This document shows positions 1 through 7,549 of a stretch of DNA of 64,000 nt, piece by piece; the stretch's first letter is position 1, and every line of letters starts with the position of its first letter. Source of the stretch: Frigididesulfovibrio sp031553235 (GTDB taxonomy: Bacteria > Desulfobacterota > Desulfovibrionia > Desulfovibrionales > Desulfovibrionaceae); assembly GCA_031553235.1 (NCBI GenBank), contig JAVBLS010000014.1, positions 1 through 64,000 of the forward strand, given 5' to 3'. The notes beneath the pieces were generated by a model. The model was not told where the DNA came from and ran no database searches. It saw only the letters and a list, made by a program, of their open reading frames with translations. The position numbers were made by a program, and so were the translations under genes.

Positions 1-183
1 GATGATGTCATTGTCCGCCCAGGCGATGCCGGCGGCGCGCAGGGCTTCCAGGCTGGCGTATTGTTTGCCCGGCCCGATTTCATAGGTGGCGGCATGCAGC
101 GGTCCGGAAAAGAACACAAACAAAGCGCACCCGATGGGCGATACGGCGGCAAGACTGGACGTGCACTGAAACCCCCTTGGCAT
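1..183 (-). CDS. Secreted protein, N-terminus only (autotransporter/pectin-lyase-like)
   Basis: This reading frame runs off the left edge of the window; only the first 61 codons are present. The ATG lies at 181-183. Residues 1-32 form a signal peptide: a hydrophobic stretch (GCALFVFFSGPL) ending in an AHAA-type cleavage site. The mature start reads TYEIGPGKQYASLEAL, which resembles the opening of pectin-lyase-like beta-helix passenger domains and autotransporters. The product is therefore probably exported, but nothing of its catalytic or barrel part is visible. No clear ribosome binding site precedes the start. Whether it belongs to the mobile element to its right or to the chromosome cannot be decided here. 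Confidence 0.6.
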   Translation of the reverse strand, partial: MPRGFQCTSSLAAVSPIGCALFVFFSGPLHAATYEIGPGKQYASLEALRAAGIAWADNDII

Positions 184-399
184 GCGGAACGGGCGGCGTG
201 GCCCGGTTGGCGGTATGTCCGGTTTCCGGCGTGCGCGATCCGGGGAGTCCCGGCGCGCATTCTGATACAGCGACTAGTATATTTTAAATGATTCTTTCAT
301 ATATTGAACGATAAAACAAGGTGCCGCGGAGGAATTTGGACATGCGTCCCTATATCGCATTTACTTATTTGAGCAATTTTGCATTGAAGATTGTCGCTA

Positions 400-1524
400 G
401 TGTTACGTCCTTAAAATAAGTATGCATTTATACAGTGAGCGGCTCACCCGTGTACGTCCAGCGAAAAGGCTTTGCCCAAAGCTGGTTGTAGTTCTTGATA
501 TAGCTCATGATCTGGTTCACCAACGCCTGTTTGCTGGGCCAGATGCCACCGCGTAGCACGGTCCCGAGTGAAAATGTTGAACCATATCTCGATCTGATTC
601 AGCCATGAGGCGTACGTCGGGGTAAAATGCATGTGGACGCGTTTGGTTTTGCTCACCCACGCGGCCACGTCAGCTTGCTTATGAGTGGCCAGATTGTCCG
701 CAATAATGTGAAGTTCCTTGCCGGGATATTGTCTGTATAGCCGCTTCAGAAATTTGAGAAACTCCCGACTGTTCGCGCTGTCCACGCATTTCCCCGTGAT
801 TTCCCCCTGGTGCACCGCCAACGCGGCCAACAAGCATGTAGTCCCGTTGCGCTTGTAAGTCGCCGTAAGTCTGGCCGGAGCATCCGGGCGCATGGGCAAA
901 AGCGGCTGTGTCCGGTCCAAGGCTTGGAGCTGTGATTTCTCATCAACGCACAAAACCAGGGCATTCTCCGGCGGAGACAGGTACAACCCAACTATCGCCG
1001 CCCGTTTTTCCGCGAACTCCGGATCGGGACTTTTGCCGCACCAATAGTCGGTTTTGTGCGGCTTGAGCCTGTCGGCCGTCAGAATAGTGTGGACTGTCGA
1101 CTTGCTTTGACCGGTGACCTCCGCCAGCTTACGCACACTCCACCTTGCCGAGCCGTCCACGGGCGTTGTGCAGGCCAGCGCCAACACGTCCACGCGGCTT
1201 TCCGCATCGTAAACTTTGGGTCTTCCCCGGCCAGGCATATCAGACAGGCCCGCTATGCCCATTTCAGCAAACCGCTTACGCCATTTGCTGCAAATTTTTC
1301 GGGTCAGCCCGGTTCGTTCCGAGATCTCCGCCAAGGACACCTTTTCATCGCTCAACAAAATAACCCTGGCCCGCTTGGCCAGGCGCTGCTCGGTTCGGCC
1401 AGCATTTGCCCACATGCTCAATGTCGCTCTGTCTTCAGCCGAAAGTTCAATGCGCACCCAAACCGGCATATTGCCTCCAAGTTGTTGGAGCCAATATAAC
1501 TTACTTATTTTAAGGACGCAATAC
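400..1524 (-). mobile_element. IS630-family insertion sequence
   Basis: The element is about 1125 bp. Its ends are inverted repeats matching at 21 of 23 positions: GTGTTACGTCCTTAAAATAA reading in from 400 and GTATTGCGTCCTTAAAATAA reading in from 1524. Both junctions carry CTAG (397-400 and 1524-1527), consistent with the known preference of IS630 for CTAG and duplication of the central TA. It contains a single DDE transposase gene on the minus strand, which is frameshifted. It interrupts a small gene that starts at 342. Confidence 0.9.
428..1469 (-). pseudogene. IS630-family transposase, frameshifted near the C-terminus
   Basis: The start is ATG 1469, preceded by GGAGG. Residues 1-120 are the helix-turn-helix region (KVSLAEISERTGLTRK), and a DDE domain follows with CVDEKSQLQALDRTQP, IIADNLATHK and NQIEIWF, so all three acidic residues are present. 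After NIFTR the frame is lost: a run of three G (563-565 on the plus strand is CCC) has one base too many. As it stands the protein ends at 444 with a nonsense tail. Reading with one G fewer restores the family ending (SYIKNYNQLWAKPFRWTYTG) and a stop at 428-430. The last ~50 residues are thus scrambled, and the copy is probably inactive. Confidence 0.85.
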
Positions 1525-1640
1525 TAGAATCTCTTTCTGTTCAGCATATCAATGAAATCATACAACGTGAAGGGAAGAAGTGGGTACGAGCAAACAGCAA
1601 ATTCCTGCTGAATGATATAGAAACATGGGTCAATTTTTAG

Positions 1641-2217
1641 GCTTTCCGCAGAGGCTTCCGGGGTCTTCTACGCCGCGTCCGGTGCCTGTCCGCGATGACT
1701 GAAATGTGAATCTGCCGGCATCGAGAGTCTCCCCGGTCGTGTGGGGGTGCTCCCCCACCCCGGAGGGGGAATGAGCGATTCAGATAGTATCGAATTGGGC
1801 TCTCGCAATTTTTGGCCAAAATCCTCCCGGTTCCCTGTCCGCCCACTCCCCAATTTTTCTTTTTCCCTCGACGCCACAACCCGGTTCCGCTCCCAGGATC
1901 GACGTTTTTTATCCGGCCTGACCCAATGCCCACCTTGGATGAAATCGGGCCTTACAATCGACAAAACGGCCTGTGGTACGCTCGACTTGGGGTAAATTTC
2001 CGGAATCCTCGTTGAGGGGAAATTCCTCTTCACCGCAAGCCGGAAAGCGGGAGGAAAACCTCCGCAATCCCGGCTTTGAGGTAAAGGGAAATTGCCTTGT
2101 GACACAATGGAATTGCGGATTGCAGGAGGTATAGAGTAAAGCAAGCCGCAAGAATCGCAGCCCAGAGGGAGCGCAAAAGCCGCTCATGATGGCTCCAATT
2201 TTCGTCAGAGGGGCGAA
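1641..2217. other. Non-coding stretch with several palindromes
   Basis: No convincing gene was found; the open frames here are short, overlap each other and have atypical composition. The stretch is rich in hairpins: a perfect GTGGGGG-TGCT-CCCCCAC stem at 1741-1758, followed at once by CCCCGGAGGGGG, and a nested palindrome at about 2037-2080 in which AAGCCGG and CCGGCTT enclose GGAGG-AAAA-CCTCC. Variants of GGAAATTNCC recur between 1990 and 2110. Its position just downstream of a RepA-like ATPase makes an origin or transfer site conceivable, but that is only inference. Confidence 0.3.
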
Positions 2218-3324
2218 TTAGAAGTCATCCCCAGCTACTGCCACAAAGTTTTTATCGTTGCCAACCTCCATAGCCGCTTTCTTCGCCTCTCCCCCCCGAC
2301 GGAGGCACTCCACCCATTGCCCTTGGGAAGTCAGGCCCAAAGCAAAGGCTCTCGCCTTCAATCGCCGAGAAAAGTACGTTTCCGACACACCTCCGCCGGG
2401 CATGGCGGCGGCAAGCTCTTTCTGCGTGGCATAATTCCCGCTCCTGAGCAGGGCCAGCATGATTTCCACCTGCTGGTCTTCCCACGGCTCACAAGCCCAT
2501 TGCCCACCCTTCGACGCCTGAGCACCGTCTTCCGTTCCGAAAAGGCAGGCAGCTCCCAGCTTCACCTTCAGGTCTTGGCCGGTGGAGGCGTAATCTTCCG
2601 GGCTGCCGAGCTTTTCCAGCTTGATGATCACCTCGAAGGTGGTGGCGATTTTGCTCGACCCCCGGTAGGACTCGCCGCTCTTGCCGGAGTGGTGCACCAG
2701 AAGACAGGCGATGCCCTCCTGCTTCAGCCGGAGCAGGAAGGCCACCGTATCGTTGAAGGCTGAGGCCGAGTTTTCGCCGTCAATGGTGGCGAGGGTGGAG
2801 AGGTTGTCGAGGATGACCAAATCGATCTCATGCTTTTTGACATGCCGGACAAGCGCCTCCCGGCTGGCCTCTTCCGCAAGATCGACATAGGCAACCCCCC
2901 CGGGTTGATACTGCCGGTTCATGATGTGCAGGTTGGCCGCAATGGCCTCACAATTCCCACCCGCACAAGGCTGCAGCGTGTCCACCCTGGCTTGAATATC
3001 GTCCAGGGGCATTTCACCGTCAACAAAGAGCACCCGCCGAGCCTTCGGGGCGTTCCACCAGTCGATGAAGCGGCCGCCACCGGCCACGGCAAGGGCCAGC
3101 GACAGGGCAAACAGGGATTTCCCCAAGCCGGTCGGGGCGAAGACCATCGCGCTTTCCCCCTGCCGGAGCCACGGGAGCAGATTTTCCCGCTTCGGCAACT
3201 TCAGACCGCGTAAGGCCCCGAGGGTGAGGGGATGCAGCCCTTCACCTGTCGGCCGTGGGAACGGCGCGGGTGTCCGGCGGTGGTCGGTTGCGGCGGTTGG
3301 GGTTGTCGTTTTCTCCATGGTCAT
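2218..3324 (-). CDS. RepA/AAA_25-type ATPase (putative replicative helicase of the element)
   Basis: This 368-residue protein has a RecA-like core. The Walker A motif FAPTGLGKS lies near residue 66, and a Walker B strand (DLVILDNLS) near residue 170 is followed by a sensor-like LLVHHSGKSGESYRGSS. This matches the RepA/AAA_25 family of hexameric helicase-like ATPases carried by plasmids and integrative elements. The C-terminal quarter (ATQKELAAAMPGGGVSETYFSRRLKARA) looks like a winged helix, probably for DNA binding. ATG 3324 has an AGAAAGGAAA ribosome site; an ATG two codons later is an alternative. The leader immediately upstream contains a terminator-like hairpin (3354-3390) and then a tandem repeat, suggesting RNA-level control of expression. 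Confidence 0.8.
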   Translation of the reverse strand: MTMEKTTTPTAATDHRRTPAPFPRPTGEGLHPLTLGALRGLKLPKRENLLPWLRQGESAMVFAPTGLGKSLFALSLALAVAGGGRFIDWWNAPKARRVLFVDGEMPLDDIQARVDTLQPCAGGNCEAIAANLHIMNRQYQPGGVAYVDLAEEASREALVRHVKKHEIDLVILDNLSTLATIDGENSASAFNDTVAFLLRLKQEGIACLLVHHSGKSGESYRGSSKIATTFEVIIKLEKLGSPEDYASTGQDLKVKLGAACLFGTEDGAQASKGGQWACEPWEDQQVEIMLALLRSGNYATQKELAAAMPGGGVSETYFSRRLKARAFALGLTSQGQWVECLRRGGEAKKAAMEVGNDKNFVAVAGDDF

Positions 3325-3353
3325 TTTCCTTTCTGGTTAAAGGGTTAACGGGC

Positions 3354-3390
3354 AAAAAAGAAGCCGCCCGGAATGGACATCCAGGGCGGC
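3354..3390 (-). terminator. Hairpin with T-tract in the leader of the RepA-like ATPase gene
   Basis: GCCGCCC (3363-3369) and GGGCGGC (3384-3390) form a stem with an inner TGGA/TCCA pairing. On the minus strand it is followed by TTCTTTTTT. It sits only 30 bases upstream of the ATPase start, so it would act either as an attenuator of that gene or to end a short RNA beginning in the repeats upstream. Confidence 0.65.
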
Positions 3391-3398
3391 GGGAGGGG

Positions 3399-3645
3399 AC
3401 TCTTCTCTCTATATGAGGGATAAATGCAAAATCGTTGGGAAAGAATGGAATAAAGGCTTTCGATTTTGAAGCTTTCGGCAACCTTCTCTCTTTAGGGGCA
3501 CAAAATATGAATCCGTTGCAGGAGAAGCACACTGCAGGATTTGTTTTGAAGGTTTTACCCCCATCCTCTCTATATGGAGGGAAAATACAAAACCTTTGTA
3601 CGAGAAGAACTTTATGTGATTATGGCTTGAAAGTATTCTTGCCGT
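3399..3645. repeat. Three degenerate 80-81 bp tandem repeats
   Basis: The landmark CTCTCTATATG recurs at 3405, 3486 (as CTCTCTTTAGG) and 3566, giving periods of 81 and 80 bp. Each landmark is followed by a block like GAGGGAWAAATRCAAAAYC, then GAGAAG-like sequence, then a TTTTGAAG-like block. A fourth landmark with the same flanking pattern lies at 4828. On the minus strand each unit reads TTTTG...TATAGAGAG, resembling a promoter pointing at the ATPase gene. No gene is predicted in 3325-3828. Confidence 0.55.
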
Positions 3646-3828
3646 GGGCAGTCGTTGGGCTATGAATTAAATCTGACTTATTTTGACTGAATTGAATATC
3701 CATGCTAAATCATCCCGGCTCGATGCAGCACAGTGTATAATTTGGCATCTTTTTTGTTGCAGCAGTGCCAATGTCGTACAGTGAGCATGCAATATGTAAA
3801 ATCTTACGCTAACGATAAATAAGACAAT

Positions 3829-4044
3829 ATGTATAGGCTTATGGCAGTGGCAACAACGGCCGCTATAGCAGTCCTTACGGGCTGTGCAGGCGGTTATACG
3901 CATATCGTCCTGCAGAATCCTGAAACCAAGCAAATGGCGAAATGCAAGGGGGATGGCTGGGCCAATTGGCGGCTCGGCGCGGCGGCCGAGGAGTGCGCCA
4001 AGGGGTATGAAAAGGTGGGCTTTGTCCGTATGAGTGAGTACTGA
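3829..4044 (+). CDS. Small lipoprotein of unknown function
   Basis: The 71-residue product starts MYRLMAVATTAAIAVLTGCA: a short basic start, a hydrophobic core and the lipobox LTGC, with the lipidated cysteine at residue 19. The mature part of about 50 residues (KQMAKCKGDGWANWRLG) has further cysteines and aromatic residues and resembles small YmgG-like or phage-associated lipoproteins, but no family can be named with certainty. The 3' end lies just before the next exported protein gene, so the two are probably cotranscribed. Both are cargo of the tRNA-linked element. Confidence 0.65.
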   Translation: MYRLMAVATTAAIAVLTGCAGGYTHIVLQNPETKQMAKCKGDGWANWRLGAAAEECAKGYEKVGFVRMSEY

Positions 4045-4048
4045 TTCT

Positions 4049-4606
4049 ATGATGCCACGTATAATCGTAATATTTTGTACATATTGGCTATTTTCATCTT
4101 GTGCATCATTTGCTCAAGCTGATGATAGCTATAAACATTGGCCTATCACAATTCGCCATAGTGACACTTTTGACCAGCAGGGTATGAATTTTGTATTAGA
4201 CTTTCATGGTCATGCATCAAATAGACGAAGTTGTTACAAAGCTATACAGCTGGAAACAAATCTTGGGTTACATGACATTGAAATTGGACAAAATTTTCAT
4301 CCAATTAGCTTTGGCTGCGATAATGCTTCTTCTTCATGGCAAACTACTATAATAATTTACAATAGAGATCCAAAAGAATTCCCAGATACTTACACAGGAG
4401 ACCCTCCACAACAAATTGTAATCTATCGAGCCATGGCAAAGACCGTTACTGGCGCAATAGTTGATATTACAAAAGATCTTAAAGAAGAGATCTTTCAACC
4501 GCTCCCGATAACTATCCAACTGCGTTTAAGCTCCATCCCCTCGGAAACTGAATTACGTCGCCGGTTGAGTGACACTGAGAAATTTTCTAAGGACTTGGGT
4601 TCTTGA
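4049..4606 (+). CDS. AT-rich gene for an exported protein of unknown function
   Basis: The product is about 185 residues. It begins MMPRIIVIFCTYWLFSSCAS and continues to FAQA, a clear signal peptide; a GTG five codons upstream (4034) is an alternative start that overlaps the preceding gene. The mature part is mainly beta-like with several cysteines and ends in a charged helix (SETELRRRLSDTEKFSKDLG). I do not recognise a family. Base composition is strongly AT-rich and codon use is unlike every neighbour, a clear sign of recent transfer. The tight coupling to the lipoprotein gene before it suggests joint work at the cell envelope, but the role is unknown. Confidence 0.65.
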   Translation: MMPRIIVIFCTYWLFSSCASFAQADDSYKHWPITIRHSDTFDQQGMNFVLDFHGHASNRRSCYKAIQLETNLGLHDIEIGQNFHPISFGCDNASSSWQTTIIIYNRDPKEFPDTYTGDPPQQIVIYRAMAKTVTGAIVDITKDLKEEIFQPLPITIQLRLSSIPSETELRRRLSDTEKFSKDLGS

Positions 4607-4780
4607 ATGCCTCTTTTCACCCACTTCACCACAGCCCACGCGGCCATGCTGCTGGGCTATTCAAATACAAAAGCCCTTCCCTGTGCCCGGCAACGTTTTC
4701 AGCGCCTTTGACGGCCGCTTTACCCCCGGCTTTCTCCTTTAGAGTAAGAAAATCATCTTCCTCAACAATTTCAAACCAAT

Positions 4781-4819
4781 AAAAAAGCCGGGAGAGATTT
4801 TCCCCTCCCGGCAATTTTT
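4781..4819. terminator. Bidirectional terminator
   Basis: GCCGGGAG (4787-4794) pairs with CTCCCGGC (4805-4812). Six A precede the stem and ATTTTT follows it, so either strand has a T-tract. It lies between the plus-strand exported protein gene (end 4606) and the minus-strand integrase (end 4914). Nothing else convincing is encoded between 4607 and 4913. Confidence 0.75.
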
Positions 4820-4821
4820 CC

Positions 4822-4862
4822 GCTCTTCTCTCTATATGGCAACTTTATTGCACAAAATGACG
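4822..4862. repeat. Fourth, isolated copy of the CTCTCTATATG repeat
   Basis: CTCTCTATATGG at 4828-4839, then GCAACTTTATTGCACAAAATGACG, mirrors the landmark and the CAAAA block of the tandem repeats at 3399-3645. As at 3354-3410, a GC-rich hairpin with a minus-strand T-tract stands about 10 to 20 bases to its left, so the repeat-plus-hairpin module exists twice in this element. Confidence 0.5.
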
Positions 4863-4913
4863 ATAATATACTAAATTTATTTATATTATACACGATCCAT
4901 GCCCCTTCCGGCC

Positions 4914-7052
4914 TTATGGCTTGCCCCCTGACCAGCGCCCTGCCTTCAAGCCTTCAATGTCCAGCAACGACCGGAGATACTCGCCAAAGCCCGCCGCGAT
5001 GTGCTGATACAGCCTGTGCGCGGTGGCTTCCGGGCTATACCGCCCATAGGTCATGGTGTCGTGGCTGTGCCCCAGGTAGCGGGCGGCGATCTTTTCCGGA
5101 ACTTCGTTCTGGTCGCACCAGCGGGCCACGGTATGCCGGAAGCTGTGAAAATCCTTCTTGCCGCCGCCTTCCTGCGGCACGACCCCGGCCTTGGCCCGGT
5201 ATGGGCTGAACCACTTGGAAAGGCTGTGGGCGAAGTTGTCCGCCTCCTTTATCCGGGTCAGTTCAGGGAACAGGCGGCCGTCCCCCGGCACGGTGCGCTT
5301 GTCGACGCGGGCCTGCTCGGCATTCTGAAAGACCGAGGCGGCATAGTTGAGGAAGCCGAGGTCATGCTCGGGCACAGGGGAAAGCGGCACATAGCGGCGG
5401 GAAGAAACATTTTTCAGCCGTTGATAGGGCTTGCCGGTGTTGATGAAGAGGCACAGGGTTTCCCCCGCTTCTTCCGCTTCCCTGACGGCGGCCGCATCCA
5501 TGACGGGTTGCCCCGGCGTGAAGACCCTCCGGGCGTCTTCCTGGTGGTTCACCAGCACAATATCGTCGGTGTGGAGTTGGGCGAGTTCTTCTATCCGCGC
5601 GCCGGTGAACAGCCCGAGCAAAGGAACCCAGAAGCGCGAGGGTTTGCCGCCGGAGTCGGCTTTTCCTCTCCCGCCACCCGTGAGGAAAAACTCGGGAGCG
5701 AAAAGCTTGGAGATTTCACCGTCAGAATATGGATCGCGGAACTCATGGGCTTGTCTGTCCGCCTTCACCTGAAGCAGTTGGGTGATGCCCGGCCTATCGT
5801 GGTATTCGTGCCGGGCCGCCCAATTGATGAAAGCCGCCGCCGACTGGCAATAGGTCCGAATCGTGTTGGTCTCCATACGCAGTTCAGCGGGAATATTTCC
5901 GGCCTCCACAATATGGAGGAGATCGGGAATGGCCAAATCCCGGTATTCTTTCTTCTTCCCTTTACCGGCGGGCATCAGGTGCAGCACGGCCTTATATCTG
6001 GTCAGGTGTTTCGCCCTGACTGCCTGCACCGGCAAAATGCCGTCCGGGTCGATGACGGCCTGGAAGAGCGCGAACTTTTGACGCTCCATCGCCGCCACCT
6101 TGGGCTTCCATGAACCGTCGAGGCTTTTTTCCCGGTACATTTCCTCAAAGGCTTCCACAAGCATGATGCCGCTCTCCGCAGAGGGTTCCTCCGGCGTGGT
6201 CGTCTTCTTTGGGGAAAGCAGCGCGGTTTCGAGACTGCGGATCGCATCGTCACAAGCAGAAAAGTCGCCCTCATCATGACGATCCTGAAGGCGGTAGAAG
6301 GTGATGTGCGCTTTGGCCAGCGCCTCACAAGTCTTGCGGTGCTGCGGAGAATCTTCCCGGTCGGGAGAAAGTTCCACCCCATGCAGACCGAGCAGCCTGT
6401 CCGCCTCCGGTCGCATATGGCTGCAATCGCGTTGAGCCAGGGCGTTTGTGTGGATTGCGGCGTGAAGTTACCGTATCCGTTTAGATGTTTCTGTTCGCCT
6501 TTGATTTTCGCTGTGCACCTGTTCCGGCGAAAGGCCCCGCATCTGTGGCCGCCGCATTTCCACCATTCGCCGCATCAGGGCATCGTGCCCCTTGAGGGCG
6601 GCCAGAAGCCACGAATCGGCAACAGCGCGGATTTCCTCATCCGTCAGAGTATCCAACTCACGGCCTTCAAGGTTTGTGTACACGCCTTCGGGCTTCGCTT
6701 TTTCTTGCGTCACGTGGATTTCCTCGCATGAGGGTGGATGAGTTGTGTACATGTCCCCGGACAAACTGCGGGCTTTGAGCACCGCGCGGGCCAGGGTAAA
6801 AACTTCATGGGCCGCCGCCGCGAGCCTGAGACTCTTGATTTTTGCTTCATTGGCGTAGCTTGGCCCCAGGCTGCGGCGGTATTCTTTCCGCCCGAGGCAG
6901 GGCTGTAAGGCGGTGGGGATGCGGATGCGGAAAGCAAGGATATTTCTCAGCGGAAGAAGGTAGGGAAGATGCCTTGAAGCCCTGCGGCCGGTAATGCCGC
7001 CGACGGTGCCGGAAGACGCGGCGGGGGTGGTGGAGCCGGAGCCGGAAAACAT
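4914..7052 (-). pseudogene. Tyrosine site-specific integrase interrupted by an in-frame TAA
   Basis: One continuous frame of about 712 codons runs from ATG 7052 to the stop at 4914, broken only by TAA at 6468-6470 (codon 195). The 194-residue front part contains RIRIPTALQPCLGRKEYRRS, the N-terminal domain typical of DUF6538-type integrases. The rear part could restart at ATG 6416. It carries the recombinase domain with the catalytic set in order: R in TGARIEELAQL, HSFRH, and YLGHSHDTMTYGRYSP with the second H and the tyrosine. The gene lies with its 5' end 110 bases from the tRNA-Met 3' end, as expected for a tRNA-targeting element. Either the element is fixed in place or the stop is read through. 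GAGGGG lies 8 bases before ATG 7052. Confidence 0.85.
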
Positions 7053-7098
7053 AAGCGCCCCTCAAAGAACCCGCCATTGTGTACATCGGTTGTGTACA
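6674..7098 (+). repeat. Four TTGTGTACA 9-mers, candidate integrase arm sites
   Basis: TTGTGTACA occurs at 6674-6682, 6743-6751, 7077-7085 and 7090-7098, always in the same orientation. Two lie inside the 5' part of the integrase gene, and two (13 bases apart) lie between that gene and the tRNA. Short directly repeated 9-10-mers near the attachment core are the usual form of arm-type binding sites of lambda-type integrases. That these are such sites is inference. Confidence 0.5.
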
Positions 7099-7117
7099 AC
7101 GGACTTCCTTGAGGGGC
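7057..7117 (-). promoter_or_regulatory. Long-range hairpin covering the integrase ribosome site
   Basis: GCCCCTCAA (7057-7065) is the exact reverse complement of TTGAGGGGC (7109-7117). In the integrase mRNA the downstream arm contains GAGGGG, the probable ribosome binding site of ATG 7052, so pairing would hide it. The 43-base interior contains both promoter-proximal TTGTGTACA copies. Confidence 0.45.
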
Positions 7118-7161
7118 AGAACCAGTGAAAAACTCAGCAACCAGCTGAATTCATTATACTC

Positions 7162-7238
7162 TGGTAGCAAGGGAGGGATTTGAACCCCCGACACTGCGGG
7201 TATGAACCGCATGCTCTAACCAACTGAGCTACCTTGCC
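7162..7238 (-). tRNA. tRNA-Met (CAT), elongator type
   Basis: The 77-base gene folds as a complete cloverleaf with encoded CCA (7162-7164). It starts GGCAAGGTAGCTCAGTTGG, has the anticodon loop TTCATAC (anticodon CAT at 7202-7204) and the T-loop GGTTCAAAT. The G1-U72 pair and the lack of the initiator's three G-C pairs in the anticodon stem favour elongator Met; lysidine-modified tRNA-Ile also reads CAT in DNA and is not fully excluded. Its 3' end faces the integrase gene, so it is the likely attachment site of the element at 1-7161. I found no second copy of the 3' end in the window. Confidence 0.93.
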
Positions 7239-7549
7239 GTGAGGCGCACCCACTTTACAGCGGACGCGGATGCCTTCAATACCCAAGACTCGGCTGCTTG
7301 GCAAGTGAAATCTTTGCGGGCGCGGGCGGTTTCGCCCCGGTGCCCCGGCCCTGCCGGCTGCAAGTCGAGCGCCACAGGCAGGTTTTTCCCGGCCGCCCAA
7401 TCTTGGTGGAGCGACGGCCGGCGCCACAGGCCCAAAGCCGGCGCGTCTTCCGGCACAAGCCGAAACGGCCGGCACTGAAATTGCTTTATCCCCTGCGAAC
7501 AGCGTGAGGGAAATAACTGCCCAAGAGCAGGTACCCAAGGAGTTCCCCA
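7239..7549. other. Intergenic region upstream of tRNA-Met
   Basis: No gene is seen. On the minus strand, TTGAAG and TAAAGT separated by 16 bases lie just upstream of the tRNA and could be its promoter. The remainder is GC-rich with short inverted repeats and no recognisable function. Confidence 0.35.

Larger units (their letters stand above)
342..1640 (+). pseudogene. Small putative DNA-binding (excisionase/HTH-like) gene split by IS630
   Basis: A strong ribosome binding site (GGAGG at 330-334) precedes ATG 342, and the frame runs MRPYIAFTYLSNFALKIVA up to the IS630 insertion at the TA of 398-399. On the other side of the element, 1527-1640 encodes a tail ending in ANSKFLLNDIETWVNF and a TAG stop. 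A basic strand followed by an acidic D-I-x-x-W helix is typical of the C-terminus of excisionase/HTH_17-type proteins, which suits a mobile element. Removing the IS with one TA copy does not put the two halves in the same frame, so a second lesion exists or the halves are not one gene. Function is inferred from this weak pattern only. Confidence 0.35.

Noticed and set aside
1637..2187. Overlapping minus-strand frames of 90-160 codons downstream of the RepA-like gene
   Set aside because: No ribosome sites, proline/arginine-rich composition and mutual overlap; the tract is better explained by palindromes.
3399..3645. CRISPR array
   Set aside because: Units are degenerate along their whole 80-81 bp and are not short identical repeats separated by unique spacers; no cas genes are present.
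3242..3665. Small open frames on both strands across the 80-81 bp repeats
   Set aside because: The frames merely follow the repeat period; none has a ribosome site or keeps a conserved pattern between units.
4626..4814. 62-codon minus-strand frame with a TTG start
   Set aside because: Its start lies inside a strong bidirectional terminator hairpin and no ribosome site is present; part of the sequence looks protein-like, so a gene remnant is possible, but I would not annotate it.
1..7161. Second attachment site (copy of the tRNA-Met 3' end) marking the far end of the element
   Set aside because: I scanned for the GGTAGCAAGGGAGGGATTTG block on both strands to the left of the tRNA and found no copy; it is probably outside the window.
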